In this document: positions 56,397-64,000 of the stretch, piece after piece
Layout of the letters: each line of letters starts with the position of its first letter
Numbering within the stretch: the stretch's first letter is position 1
DNA from: DASQWP01 sp050697555
Lineage (GTDB): Bacteria > Actinomycetota > Thermoleophilia > Gaiellales > Gaiellaceae
Length of the DNA stretch: 64,000 nucleotides
Direction of reading: 5' to 3'
Assembly: GCA_050697555.1 (NCBI GenBank)
Contig: JBOHAD010000003.1
Location: forward strand, 26,411-90,410
Notes under the pieces: generated by a model
The model's input: only the letters and a program-made list of their open reading frames with translations
Told to the model about the DNA's origin: nothing
Databases searched by the model: none
Made by a program: the position numbers and the translations under genes

Positions 56397-57121
56397 GGGA
56401 GGTCGGCGGCCTCGTCCGCGCGCCGCCGGCGGGTCTGCCGCCAGATGAGGTCGCCGTTCACGAGCACGAAGGCGGCCGAGAGGAGGGGTAGGGCCGGGAG
56501 GCCGGCAACCTCCGCCCCGACGGCGATGGCGAGCGTTGCCCCAAATGACAACGCCATCGCCAGCCACGTCAGGCCCGGACGGAGGCCGAACCGGACGGCT
56601 GCCGCCAGGAAGAGGGCGAAGAAGAGCACGTCCGGGAGCCCGAGCTGCGCCGAGTTGTGCTCCCCCGGCAGCGGGAAGGCGATCGAGAGCGCGTCGAAGA
56701 CCTCGGGCTGCTCCTCCACGATCACCTTCGTCGGACCCTGGAAGACGGAGTAGGTGTCCACGGGGACGATCAGGAGGGCGACGAGGAGCACCCAGCTCAC
56801 GGCCTCGAAGAACGTGAGGAACCACCAGCCGGCCGCGGTGACGGCCGCGAACTTGGCGAAGTTCGCGGCCACGTCGAGGCCGAGCAGCTCGAGCACGGCG
56901 GCGAGCGCGCCGAACCCGAGGACGGCGGCGCCCAGCGCCCGCGGGCCGGCGTTCCGGCAGACGGGGAGCGCGAGCCACGTCAAGAGGAACGTCCCCGGGA
57001 TGAGGACGACGGCCAGGAAGGCGACGTCGCCCCACGTGGAGAGGTTCCGCAGGCTGTCCGAGAAGCCGTAGTAGAGCGCGAGCCCGACGACGACGGCTAG
57101 TACGGGGGCAGCTCGGCCCAC
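56345..57121 (-). CDS. Polytopic membrane protein of unknown function
   Basis: 258 residues from GTG 57121, overlapping the UDG-like gene by 25 bases; the longer frame upstream is only the shadow of that gene. About seven hydrophobic segments: APVLAVVVGLALYYG, VAFLAVVLIPGTFLLTWLAL, AAVLGFGALAAVLELLGLDV, AVTAAGWWFLTFFEAVSWVL, LLVALLIVPVDTYSVFQGPT, LPDVLFFALFLAAAVRFG and LSFGATLAIAVGAEV. The tail is polar and acidic. The family is not recognised. It is the third gene of a unit with the GT-PHP fusion and UDG-like protein. Confidence 0.72.
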   Translation of the reverse strand: MGRAAPVLAVVVGLALYYGFSDSLRNLSTWGDVAFLAVVLIPGTFLLTWLALPVCRNAGPRALGAAVLGFGALAAVLELLGLDVAANFAKFAAVTAAGWWFLTFFEAVSWVLLVALLIVPVDTYSVFQGPTKVIVEEQPEVFDALSIAFPLPGEHNSAQLGLPDVLFFALFLAAAVRFGLRPGLTWLAMALSFGATLAIAVGAEVAGLPALPLLSAAFVLVNGDLIWRQTRRRRADEAADLPQEGNSERERGSSSPPA

Positions 57122-57681
57122 CAGGGGCCCAGAGCCTTGAAGGCTTCCCAGAAGGCCCGCTTCGCTCCCTGCTCGTCGAGGCACTCGTCGATGTCCGGGA
57201 CGAGCAGGGCGTCGATCGTCGGAGTGAACCGCTGGATCTCGCCCGGCCGGTCCTCGAGCTCGTCCGAAAGTGGGAAGCCGACGGCGTTCAGGCACGTCCG
57301 GGCATCTTGCCCCATGACGACGACGATCTTGGGCTGGACGACGTGGAGCTCGCGCGCGAGCCAGCGCCGCGCGTCCTCGTCGTCGACGCCCTCGAACTTG
57401 ACGACGTTCGTCCCGTAGACGGCCCCCGGATCCACCTGGAGGCGCTTGATCGACTTGAGGAGGGCCTGCCCGGCGCGGCCGAAGAACGCGACGCCCTCGT
57501 GAACCTCCGCGGTCTGCGGCCGGTTCTTCAAGAGGAAGACCTCCGCGAGCGGGCCGCCGGAGCCGAGGACCGGCACGCGGTCGGGGCCCGCTGCCTGCGC
57601 GATCTCGTGGCCGAGCTCGTTGATCTCGGCGATCGCCTTCTTCAGGTAACGGTCGGAGATGTCGTCGGTGGACACTGGCAC
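57097..57681 (-). CDS. Uracil-DNA glycosylase superfamily protein with degenerate motifs
   Basis: 194 residues from GTG 57681 (or 57675). The end of motif A survives (FFGRAGQALLKSIKRLQVDP, then YGTNVVKFEG), as does QPKIVVVMGQDARTCLNAVG. The GEAPG water-activating portion is replaced by GSGGPLAEVFLLKNRP, and the motif B HPS is not found where VPDIDECLDEQG stands. The fold is the UDG superfamily, but classical uracil excision is doubtful; it may bind DNA or another base. It sits between a glycosyltransferase-PHP fusion and a membrane protein, overlapping the latter. Confidence 0.78.
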   Translation of the reverse strand: MPVSTDDISDRYLKKAIAEINELGHEIAQAAGPDRVPVLGSGGPLAEVFLLKNRPQTAEVHEGVAFFGRAGQALLKSIKRLQVDPGAVYGTNVVKFEGVDDEDARRWLARELHVVQPKIVVVMGQDARTCLNAVGFPLSDELEDRPGEIQRFTPTIDALLVPDIDECLDEQGAKRAFWEAFKALGPWWAELPPY

Positions 57682-57710
57682 GGGGAGGTTCAGCCGTAAT
57701 TCGGGAGGTC

Positions 57711-59471
57711 CTAGCGCACCCCTGCCTTCGCCCGCTTCTCGCGCGCCTGCGCCACCCACTTCAGGCCCTGGAGATAGACGAGCGACTTCGGCCGGCGCAC
57801 GATCTCGGCCGTCGCGAGGCCGATGAGGAACTCCTCCGGGGTCTGGAACGCGCGCATGCGCACCAGCCCGGTGCCGACCCCCTGGAGGACGTGCGCGTCG
57901 GACCCGGCGCCCATCGTCAGGTTGTACTTGCGCGCGAAGCGGAGAGCCTCGTCGTTGAAGCCCTCGAAGAGGAGGCGGGCGTTGTAGACCTCGAAGACGT
58001 CGATCTCCGCCAGGTGGCGGTGGAGCGTCGGCGCGTCGGGAATCGTGTGTAGCCGGTCGAAGGGGTGCGGCAGGTAGACGATGCCCCCCTGGTCGCGGAT
58101 CGCCGCGATCGTGTCGCCCATCGTCAGGCCGCGCGGGATCTCCTCCTGGAGGAAGAGCCCGATCACCTCCCCGGACTGGGTCTTCACCTCCTCGCCCGGG
58201 ATGACCGTGAGTCGCCGGCCGCGCGCCAGCTCCGCGGCCTCGCGCGCGCCGGAGAAGACGTTGTGATCTGTGACGGCGATCGCTCCGAGCCCCTGCTCCT
58301 CGGCGTAGTCGAGGAGCTCGCCGACGGGCACTGCGCAGTCGTACGAGTGCTCCGTGTGGAGGTGAAGATCGCAGAGGACGAACGGGCGCCCTGCGAGCGG
58401 GTCGGTCGGGCTCGAGACCGGCCTGCGCTTGCGGAGAACCGTGCCGTAGACGCGCTCGAGCTCGTCGCCGAGCCGCTCGACGTTCTCGCGGGCCGCCTCG
58501 CTCCGGGCGCGCTCGCGGCTCCTGTCGCGCCAGTTCTCGTCCTCGGCGAGGCGCGCGAGCGCGGCGGCGACGAGCTCCGGCTGCTCGGCGGCGCCCGGGG
58601 GGTCCACCAGCGGGACGCCGGCCGCCTGCGCCTCGGCGCGAAGCCGAGCGTTCCCCCGCGCGGCCGGGACGAGTCCCGCGGCCCCCTGGAGCTCGCGGGC
58701 TCGCGTGCGCGCGTCGCGTGCCGTCCGCACGACGACGCGGCCGCGGAGCGCTCGGGGGACATAGGGGCGCCCGCTCAGGGACCTCGTGCGCAGGACGAGG
58801 AGCTCCCATCCGGGCAGGTCGCGGAGCGCCCGCAGGGCCGCACGCGCGCGCGGAATCTCGTCCGGACGCCACTCGAGCAGGAAGCGCCGGCGCGCCGGCA
58901 CGGGCCGAAACAGCTCGACGTCGATGCCGAGTGGAAGCACGTCATAGTCCCCGGGGAACCGGGCGGCGGCGGCGGCGGCGACCTCCTCGCTCGTGGCGGT
59001 CAGGGCGTCGAGCCTGCCCAGCAGGCGCTCGCGCTGCTTGCGTCCGGGCGGGTACGCGAGCCGCTCCGCGGAGTGGAAGGTGGCGACGGCGAGCGCCCGG
59101 GCGTCGCGCAGGGCGAGGTACGAGAGGCTCGGAAGCCCCGGCTCGTGCGCGTGAACGAGGTCAAACCGATCCCGGGTGAGCGCGAGCTCGAGGTTCGCAC
59201 GGACGCCGAGCGGCACGCCGAGGCGGCTGCGCGGGGCGACCGGGAGCGCCGGGCCGAGCGCGACGACGCCTTCCAGCGGGATCCCGTCCCGTCCGAGCCG
59301 GCGGAGAGCGCGACGGCCTGCCGCCAGCTCGGTCGCCCGGCTCGAAGGGGCGAGGACGACGACCTCGTGGCCGCGGTGGCGCAGCTCGGCCGCGGCGCCC
59401 GCAACGTGCTCGTTGACGGGGTGGGGCTGCGACCACGCGAAGGGGGTCACGAGGCAGATGCGCAAGCTCAC
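57711..59471 (-). CDS. Fusion: GT4-type glycosyltransferase plus PHP-domain phosphoesterase
   Basis: 586 residues from GTG 59471. Residues 1-350 have the GT-B layout (RICLVTPFAWSQPHPVNEHV, FDLVHAHEPGLPSLSYLALR, ALTATSEEVAAAAAARFPGD, YDVLPLGIDVELFRPVPARR), while the usual E-x7-E donor site is weak (GNARLRAEAQAAGVPLVDPP). Residues 360-586 are a PHP domain: LCDLHLHTEHSYDCAVPVGE with the H-x-H metal pair, AVTDHNVFSGAREAAELA, VIPGEEVKTQ, YLPHPFDRLH and GAGSDAHVLQGVG. PHP domains hydrolyse phosphoesters. The frame is continuous. The UDG-like gene starts 30 bases after its stop. Confidence 0.91.
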   Translation of the reverse strand: MSLRICLVTPFAWSQPHPVNEHVAGAAAELRHRGHEVVVLAPSSRATELAAGRRALRRLGRDGIPLEGVVALGPALPVAPRSRLGVPLGVRANLELALTRDRFDLVHAHEPGLPSLSYLALRDARALAVATFHSAERLAYPPGRKQRERLLGRLDALTATSEEVAAAAAARFPGDYDVLPLGIDVELFRPVPARRRFLLEWRPDEIPRARAALRALRDLPGWELLVLRTRSLSGRPYVPRALRGRVVVRTARDARTRARELQGAAGLVPAARGNARLRAEAQAAGVPLVDPPGAAEQPELVAAALARLAEDENWRDRSRERARSEAARENVERLGDELERVYGTVLRKRRPVSSPTDPLAGRPFVLCDLHLHTEHSYDCAVPVGELLDYAEEQGLGAIAVTDHNVFSGAREAAELARGRRLTVIPGEEVKTQSGEVIGLFLQEEIPRGLTMGDTIAAIRDQGGIVYLPHPFDRLHTIPDAPTLHRHLAEIDVFEVYNARLLFEGFNDEALRFARKYNLTMGAGSDAHVLQGVGTGLVRMRAFQTPEEFLIGLATAEIVRRPKSLVYLQGLKWVAQAREKRAKAGVR

Positions 59472-59549
59472 GAGCCCGATTGTAAGCGCCCCCTTGATCG
59501 GCTCCGCGACCCGCTGTACGTTGGCGGCAGTCAGCGGGAAGGAGAGGCC

Positions 59550-60386
59550 ATGTGTCTTCCAGGTACCGTCGAGACCGTCCGCGGACAGATCGAGCGAGAG
59601 GAGGCTCCGCGCGTCGACCGCCGCACCCTGCTCGCCGGCGGCGCGGCGGCCGCGCTGGCGGCAGCCTTGCCAGTGGGAGCGACCGCGGGGCGCCGGGGGA
59701 AGAAGCGCTTTCGCGATCTGACCCACACGTACCGGGAGGGCTTTCCCGTCTTCGTGACCGGAGAGGAGCCCGAGCGCGAGACGATCGCCGACTACGGGAC
59801 GGAGGGCTTCTACGCCCAGAGGTGGACGCTCGGCGAGCACTCCGGCACGCACATGGACGCGCCGGGTCACTTCGTCCCCGGCGGGCGCCTCTCGCCGGAG
59901 ATCACCCCGCAGGAGCTGCTCGTGCCGATCGTGGTGATCGACATCTCGAGGCGCGCAGCGCGCGATCCGGACGCGACCGTGACGCCTGACGACCTGCGCC
60001 GCTTCGAGCGCCGGCACGGCCGCATCCCGCGAGGAGCGCTCGTGGCCATGGACTCCGGCTGGGCCGACAAGGTCGACGACCCGCTCGAGTTCAAGGGCGG
60101 CGCCGCCTTCCCCGATTACCACTTCCCGGGCTTCGGGGCGGAGGCGGCGATGTGGCTGGCCGAGCGGCGCGACGTCACGGCGATCGGCGTCGACACCATG
60201 AGCCTCGACCCGGGCAACTCGATGACCTTCCCGGTGCACGTGAACTTCCTCGCCAGCGACCGATACGGGATCGAGAACCTCGCCAACCTCGACCGGATCC
60301 CGCCGCGCGGAGCGCTCGCCTACGTGGGGCTCATCCCCTGGGAGGAGGGCTCGGGCGGCCCGTGCCGCGTGATCGCCAACTGGTAG
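59550..60386 (+). CDS. Tat-exported cyclase-family hydrolase (kynurenine formamidase-like, metal-dependent)
   Basis: 278 residues from an ATG after AAGGAGAGG. A twin-arginine signal (VDRRTLLAGGAAAALAAALP, AGC-free cleavage near GATA) precedes the cyclase domain: FRDLTHTYREGFPVF, the metal motif HSGTHMDAPGHFVPGG, then ALVAMDSGWADK, YHFPGFGAEAAMWLAE, IGVDTMSLDPGNS and FPVHVNFLASDRYGIENLAN. The family includes kynurenine formamidase and isatin hydrolase. Export means the substrate is outside the cytoplasm. The link to kynU at 37 kb is only suggestive. It is divergent from the GT-PHP gene. Confidence 0.9.
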   Translation: MCLPGTVETVRGQIEREEAPRVDRRTLLAGGAAAALAAALPVGATAGRRGKKRFRDLTHTYREGFPVFVTGEEPERETIADYGTEGFYAQRWTLGEHSGTHMDAPGHFVPGGRLSPEITPQELLVPIVVIDISRRAARDPDATVTPDDLRRFERRHGRIPRGALVAMDSGWADKVDDPLEFKGGAAFPDYHFPGFGAEAAMWLAERRDVTAIGVDTMSLDPGNSMTFPVHVNFLASDRYGIENLANLDRIPPRGALAYVGLIPWEEGSGGPCRVIANW

Positions 60387-60463
60387 GCGGTCCGATTCCT
60401 GGCGAAATCGGGCGAGATCGTCTAGAACACCGACACTAAGTCGTCAGTCAAAGGGGGGAGTAC

Positions 60464-63400
60464 ATGGCACGTCATCGTGGCGTCGCGAGATCGCGGCGCA
60501 TCGTGCTGCTCACCGTCTTCGCCTGCCTGGTGCTGCTCGCACCTTCGGCGGGACAGGCGGTCACGGACATTCCCGAGATCCACGGCGACACGGCTCCCGC
60601 GGTGGACACGCGTACGACGAGCGTCGCACCGACGGCGGCCCAGGAAGCCGCCGCCGCGCGCATCGGCGGCGAGCTGCGCTGGAACGAGTTCGGGACGCCT
60701 CAGTCGCTCGTCGAGCACGAAGGCTTCATCGCCCGCGGGATCGAGGCGGACAGCGCCGCCGCCGCGGCACGATCGTGGCTCGACGCGAACAAGGCGCTCT
60801 TCCGCCTGAGCTCGCTTGCGAGCCTCGAGGTCGAGAGCGACGTCGAGCTCGCGGGGAGCGACGGCCACGCCGTCGTCTTCCACCAGACCCTCGGGGGGCT
60901 CACCGCCTCGCCGGACGGCGTCCTCGTCGTCGGCGTCGTGGGGACGGCCAAGCGCGGCTTCGACGTCGCCTACGTCTCGTCCCGCGTGACCGGCGACACG
61001 ACCGTCGCCGGCACCGCCGAGCTCTCCGCCGTCGAGGCATGGGTCGAAGCGGCCCAGCGCGTCGGCGAGGACGTCTCCACCGACGACGTCCGCGTCGCGG
61101 GCCGGGACAACGGCTGGACGCGCCTCGATGTCGAGGGGTTCAGCAAGGAGCAGAGCGTTCGCGCGGCCGCCTTCCCGACTCCGGCAAAGGGTCCGGTCCG
61201 CACCTTCGAGACGACTCTCGTCCGCGACGAGGGGAACGGGCACGCGGAGGGTTACTGGCAGATCGTCGACGCCTCGAGCGGCCGTGTCCTCTTCCGCGAG
61301 AGCGTCGTCGACCACGCCGTCGACAACCCGACGTGGGACGTCTTCCCGGCGTACCCACAGCTCACGCGGCTGAACAGGTACCCGTGGAACTTCCCGAGCG
61401 CCGACACGCGCGAGCTCTGGTGCTGGACCGGCGCTCCCGGGTGCCGCCTCGAGGTCGCCAACCCGGCCTCGCCGCAGCCCTGGGATGTCGAGGGCACGGG
61501 CGCGATCTCGTTCACTACGTCCGGGAACAACGCCCGTGCGCAGGAGAACTGGCTCGACTCGTTCTTCCCGGGAGGCTCGACGCAGCCTCCGCCCACGAGC
61601 CCGACGCGTGACTACCTCTACCCGTGGGAGAACGTCTGGTTCGAGGAGGAGTGCAACCCGGCGGTCCTCGTCCCCGGCGGCAACGACATCGACGCCGCGA
61701 CGGTGAACCTGTTCGCCATGCACAACCGCATGCACGACTGGTCGTTCCACCTCGGCTTCGACACGGAGCACTGGAACGCGCAGGACAACAACTACGGCAC
61801 CGGGACGGCGCAGAACGACCGCATCCTCGGCAACGTCCAGGCGGGCGGCATCTCGGGCGGCTACCCGACCTACAGCGGCCGTGACAACGCGAATATGTTC
61901 ACGGTGCCGGACGGAACGCCGTCCTGGACGAACATGTACCTCTGGCAGCCGCTCGCAGGAGCCTTCTACGCCCCGTGCGTGGACGGCGACTACGACATGG
62001 CCGTCATCGGCCACGAGTACGGCCACATGATCGAGAACCGCATGATCGGCAAGGGCGATCGCCGTCAGGGCGCGCATGCGGGCGCCATGGGCGAGAGCTT
62101 CGGCGACTTGAACGGGATGGAGTACCTGAACGAGTACAACGAGGTCCCGGTCGGCGGAGAGAACCCCTACTCGGTCGGCGCGTACGTCACGGGCAACGCG
62201 ATCCGCGGGATCCGGAACTACGGGATGAACTTCCCGTCGGCCGGCCAGTTCCCGCAGCCCGGGAAATACAGCGAGATCAACCCGCTGAACTTCAGCGACG
62301 TGGGCTACGACATCACCGGGCCGCAGGTGCACGCGGACGGTGAGATCTGGAGCGCCACGAACTTCGGCATCCGCGACCTCTTCCTCGACCGCTATGGGCA
62401 ACGAGGTCAGCGGCACCAGGTGGAGTGCGCGGACGGCGAGCGCCCGGCCGAAGACTGTCCGGGCAACCGTCGCTGGATGCACCTCTACTACGACGCGATG
62501 GTCCTGATGCCGGTCGCGCCGACGTTCCTCGACGCGAGGGACGCCATCCTCGCCGCCGACGTCATGCGCTTCGGCGGGGCCAACCAGGATCTCCTCTGGT
62601 ACGGCTTCGCACGGCGAGGCTTCGGCCAGAACGCTGCGACGACGGGTCCGAACGACGGCGAGCCGACGCCGGACTTCGAGTCGCCGCTGCACGAAGAGGG
62701 CACGGTCACGTTCAATGCCGTCTCTCAGGAGACCGGTGAGCCCGTGAGCGCCGACATCTTCGCCGGCCACTACGAGGCGCGCGTGACGCCGATCGCGGAC
62801 ACGGATCCCGCCACGGCGGGGCCGAACCGCGACGAGATCGCCGCGTTCGTCACGGACAGGGATGCCCGCGGTCAGCTCTTCCGCGCCTGGGAGTTCGTCG
62901 CCAACGCGGAGGGCTACGGCCACGTGCGCTTCCGGCTCAACGAGCTCAGGCCGGGCGAGAACCGCACCGTGACGATCGAGTTCCCGACGAACCACGCGTC
63001 CGTGCACCAGGGCGCCGTGGCGACCGGGGACGGCGAGCGCCACGACGACCTCATCGACGACACCGAGGGCACGAACTGGCAGAGCACGGGTGCCCCCGTG
63101 GAGGGCCGCCAAGTCCTCGTCGACCTCGCCGGCGAGGAGCCGGTCAGGTTCCGCGGCGTGAAGGTGAGCGCGGCCCTGCTGACGGAGACGATCATCATCG
63201 ACGACGAGCCGCGTCAGGTGACGCAGAACCGCTTCACGGCCCTGCGGGCCTTCGAAGTGTACGCCTGCACCGCGGGCGACGATGAGGGCAACCCGGACTG
63301 TGCCGCGGACAGCATGGACGGCTGGAAGCGGATCCTGAAGAGCCAGGGCGACGCCTTCCCGGGCGACAATCCGCGCCCGGTGCAGCCGGTGCTCATCCTC

Positions 63401-63637
63401 CGCACCTGGTCGGTGCCGACGACGACGGCGACGCACGTGCTCTTCCGCGTCGTCGACAATCAGTGCACCGGGCAGACCTCGTTCCAGGGCGAGCAGGACC
63501 AGGATCCGAACAACATGACGGACTGCCGCACGGGCACGCCCGGCGTGCTGCCTCCGCGCAACACGGATGTGCGGGCGGCCGAGTTCCAGGTCCTGTCGGA
63601 CAAGCCGAAGGTGGCTGGAGCCGAGCAGGAGGAGTAG
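60464..63637 (+). CDS. Large secreted M36 (fungalysin-type) metalloprotease
   Basis: 1057 residues with a signal peptide (IVLLTVFACLVLLAPSAGQA). A propeptide (FTP-like, about 50-270: AARSWLDANKALFRLSSL, DGHAVVFHQTLGGLTASPDG) is followed by the M36 catalytic domain: FEEECNPAVLVPGGNDIDAA, NLFAMHNRMHDWSFHLGF, the zinc motif AVIGHEYGHMIENRMIG (about 515) and MGESFGDLNGMEYLNEY with the third ligand Glu. A C-terminal beta-rich domain (about 740-1050), partly discoidin-like, may bind substrate or surface. It opens with GGGGGGAG and ATG. A 13-bp hairpin ends the transcript. Confidence 0.95.
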   Translation: MARHRGVARSRRIVLLTVFACLVLLAPSAGQAVTDIPEIHGDTAPAVDTRTTSVAPTAAQEAAAARIGGELRWNEFGTPQSLVEHEGFIARGIEADSAAAAARSWLDANKALFRLSSLASLEVESDVELAGSDGHAVVFHQTLGGLTASPDGVLVVGVVGTAKRGFDVAYVSSRVTGDTTVAGTAELSAVEAWVEAAQRVGEDVSTDDVRVAGRDNGWTRLDVEGFSKEQSVRAAAFPTPAKGPVRTFETTLVRDEGNGHAEGYWQIVDASSGRVLFRESVVDHAVDNPTWDVFPAYPQLTRLNRYPWNFPSADTRELWCWTGAPGCRLEVANPASPQPWDVEGTGAISFTTSGNNARAQENWLDSFFPGGSTQPPPTSPTRDYLYPWENVWFEEECNPAVLVPGGNDIDAATVNLFAMHNRMHDWSFHLGFDTEHWNAQDNNYGTGTAQNDRILGNVQAGGISGGYPTYSGRDNANMFTVPDGTPSWTNMYLWQPLAGAFYAPCVDGDYDMAVIGHEYGHMIENRMIGKGDRRQGAHAGAMGESFGDLNGMEYLNEYNEVPVGGENPYSVGAYVTGNAIRGIRNYGMNFPSAGQFPQPGKYSEINPLNFSDVGYDITGPQVHADGEIWSATNFGIRDLFLDRYGQRGQRHQVECADGERPAEDCPGNRRWMHLYYDAMVLMPVAPTFLDARDAILAADVMRFGGANQDLLWYGFARRGFGQNAATTGPNDGEPTPDFESPLHEEGTVTFNAVSQETGEPVSADIFAGHYEARVTPIADTDPATAGPNRDEIAAFVTDRDARGQLFRAWEFVANAEGYGHVRFRLNELRPGENRTVTIEFPTNHASVHQGAVATGDGERHDDLIDDTEGTNWQSTGAPVEGRQVLVDLAGEEPVRFRGVKVSAALLTETIIIDDEPRQVTQNRFTALRAFEVYACTAGDDEGNPDCAADSMDGWKRILKSQGDAFPGDNPRPVQPVLILRTWSVPTTTATHVLFRVVDNQCTGQTSFQGEQDQDPNNMTDCRTGTPGVLPPRNTDVRAAEFQVLSDKPKVAGAEQEE

Positions 63638-63662
63638 CGGGCCAACGCCCGTTCGAAGGACG

Positions 63663-63692
63663 CGAGGGGGCCGGCTCATGCCGGCCCCCTCG
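63663..63692. terminator. Bidirectional hairpin terminator
   Basis: CGAGGGGGCCGGC, TCAT loop, GCCGGCCCCCTCG: a perfect 13-bp stem between the converging M36 and inositol-3-phosphate synthase genes. Confidence 0.8.
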
Positions 63693-63698
63693 CCGTTG

Positions 63699-64000
63699 CT
63701 AGGTCTTCGCCGCGGACTTCTTCGCGGCCTTGCGCGCGTGCTTCTTGATGAAGCTCTCCACGCGCTCGTACGCCTCGTCGTCGGGGATCTGCTTCGGCGG
63801 CGACTTCATGAGGTAGGCGCTCGGGCCTTCGAGCGTGCCGCCGACGCCGTTGTTGAGCGCGAGCTTGGCAAGCCGCACGGCGTCGATGACGATGCCGGCC
63901 GAGTTGGGCGAGTCCCAGACCTCGAGCTTGAGCTCGACGTTGAGGGGGACGTCGCCGAAGGCGGAGCCCTCCATGCGGATGTAGGCCCACTTGCGGTCGG
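63699..64000 (-). CDS. ino1: Inositol-3-phosphate synthase, C-terminal part (runs off the window)
   Basis: About 100 C-terminal residues: [80 protein letters not shown], and a Lys/Ala-rich tail. These are the conserved last strands of actinobacterial myo-inositol-1-phosphate synthase, including the SPNSAG loop of the active site. The enzyme turns glucose-6-phosphate into inositol-3-phosphate with NAD, feeding mycothiol and phosphatidylinositol. The tail ([13 protein letters not shown]) is an unusual basic extension. Confidence 0.95.
   Translation of the reverse strand, partial: DRKWAYIRMEGSAFGDVPLNVELKLEVWDSPNSAGIVIDAVRLAKLALNNGVGGTLEGPSAYLMKSPPKQIPDDEAYERVESFIKKHARKAAKKSAAKT

Noticed and set aside
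60422..63679. A 1085-codon antisense frame over the M36 protease
   Set aside because: Same GC-bias shadow effect; no signal of a real protein.
1..64000. CRISPR arrays, rRNA genes, replication origin
   Set aside because: No regularly spaced direct repeats, rRNA sequence or DnaA-box clusters were found by reading.

Overview
The window is 64 kb of very GC-rich, densely packed chromosomal DNA. The gene set (NHEJ Ku, GH15 glucoamylase, inositol-3-phosphate synthase, an Rpf-like wall hydrolase, UdgX, many conserved actinobacterial proteins of unknown function) and the frequent GTG/TTG starts point to an actinobacterium. A deep-branching soil lineage such as Thermoleophilia is my inference. Several genes seem to lack Shine-Dalgarno sequences and have a TANNNT box about 7 bases before the start, which suggests leaderless transcripts.

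Left part (1-22.6 kb): a FAD-linked oxidase tail, a Rieske/amidohydrolase pair, an IS256-family insertion with recognisable inverted repeats and target duplication beside a decayed gene, an L,D-transpeptidase, UdgX, a very large secreted M6 metalloprotease, a YyaL-type thioredoxin-fold protein, an MFS transporter divergent from a NrtR-like regulator, an Rpf-like protein, small membrane proteins, a GGDEF diguanylate cyclase, a haem peroxidase and an MBL-fold hydrolase.

Island (about 22.6-30.0 kb): tRNA-Ala(TGC) is intact at the left edge, and a 44-nt copy of its 3' end lies at 29952-29995. Between them are a tyrosine integrase broken by frameshifts and lacking its HxxR box, an excisionase-like protein, an XRE/nucleotidyltransferase pair, a DUF4926-like protein, a zinc-ribbon protein of unknown function, SRPBCC and SnoaL-like proteins and an HD-GYP/LuxR protein. 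This is an integrated element that has probably lost self-mobility.

Middle (30-46 kb): an orphan gpV/VgrG-like spike and PAAR tip, a LysE exporter, 3-hydroxybutyrate dehydrogenase, an Nramp-like transporter, rsgA behind an unusual leader (strong promoter, 14-codon upstream ORF, long hairpin), a GroES-like protein, a probable kynurenine-formamidase/kynureninase pair, a MarR regulator, an SDR with an apparent internal deletion, a frameshifted MMPL transporter, GH15, two membrane proteins and Ku.

Right part (46-64 kb): an argF-rhomboid-zincin operon divergent from hsp20; carbamate kinase, a COG2403-type NTPase and an M3-like peptidase on the same strand as argF; YjbQ; a RumA-type RNA methyltransferase; a glycosyltransferase-PHP fusion with a degenerate UDG; a Tat-exported cyclase; a large M36 protease; and the 3' end of inositol-3-phosphate synthase.

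Three intergenic elements (6152-6271, 10390-10698, 50922-51027) are bounded by the same hairpin-forming repeat in inverted orientation, and the longest carries a small ORF. Several genes are split by single-base frameshifts, which may be real decay or assembly indels.
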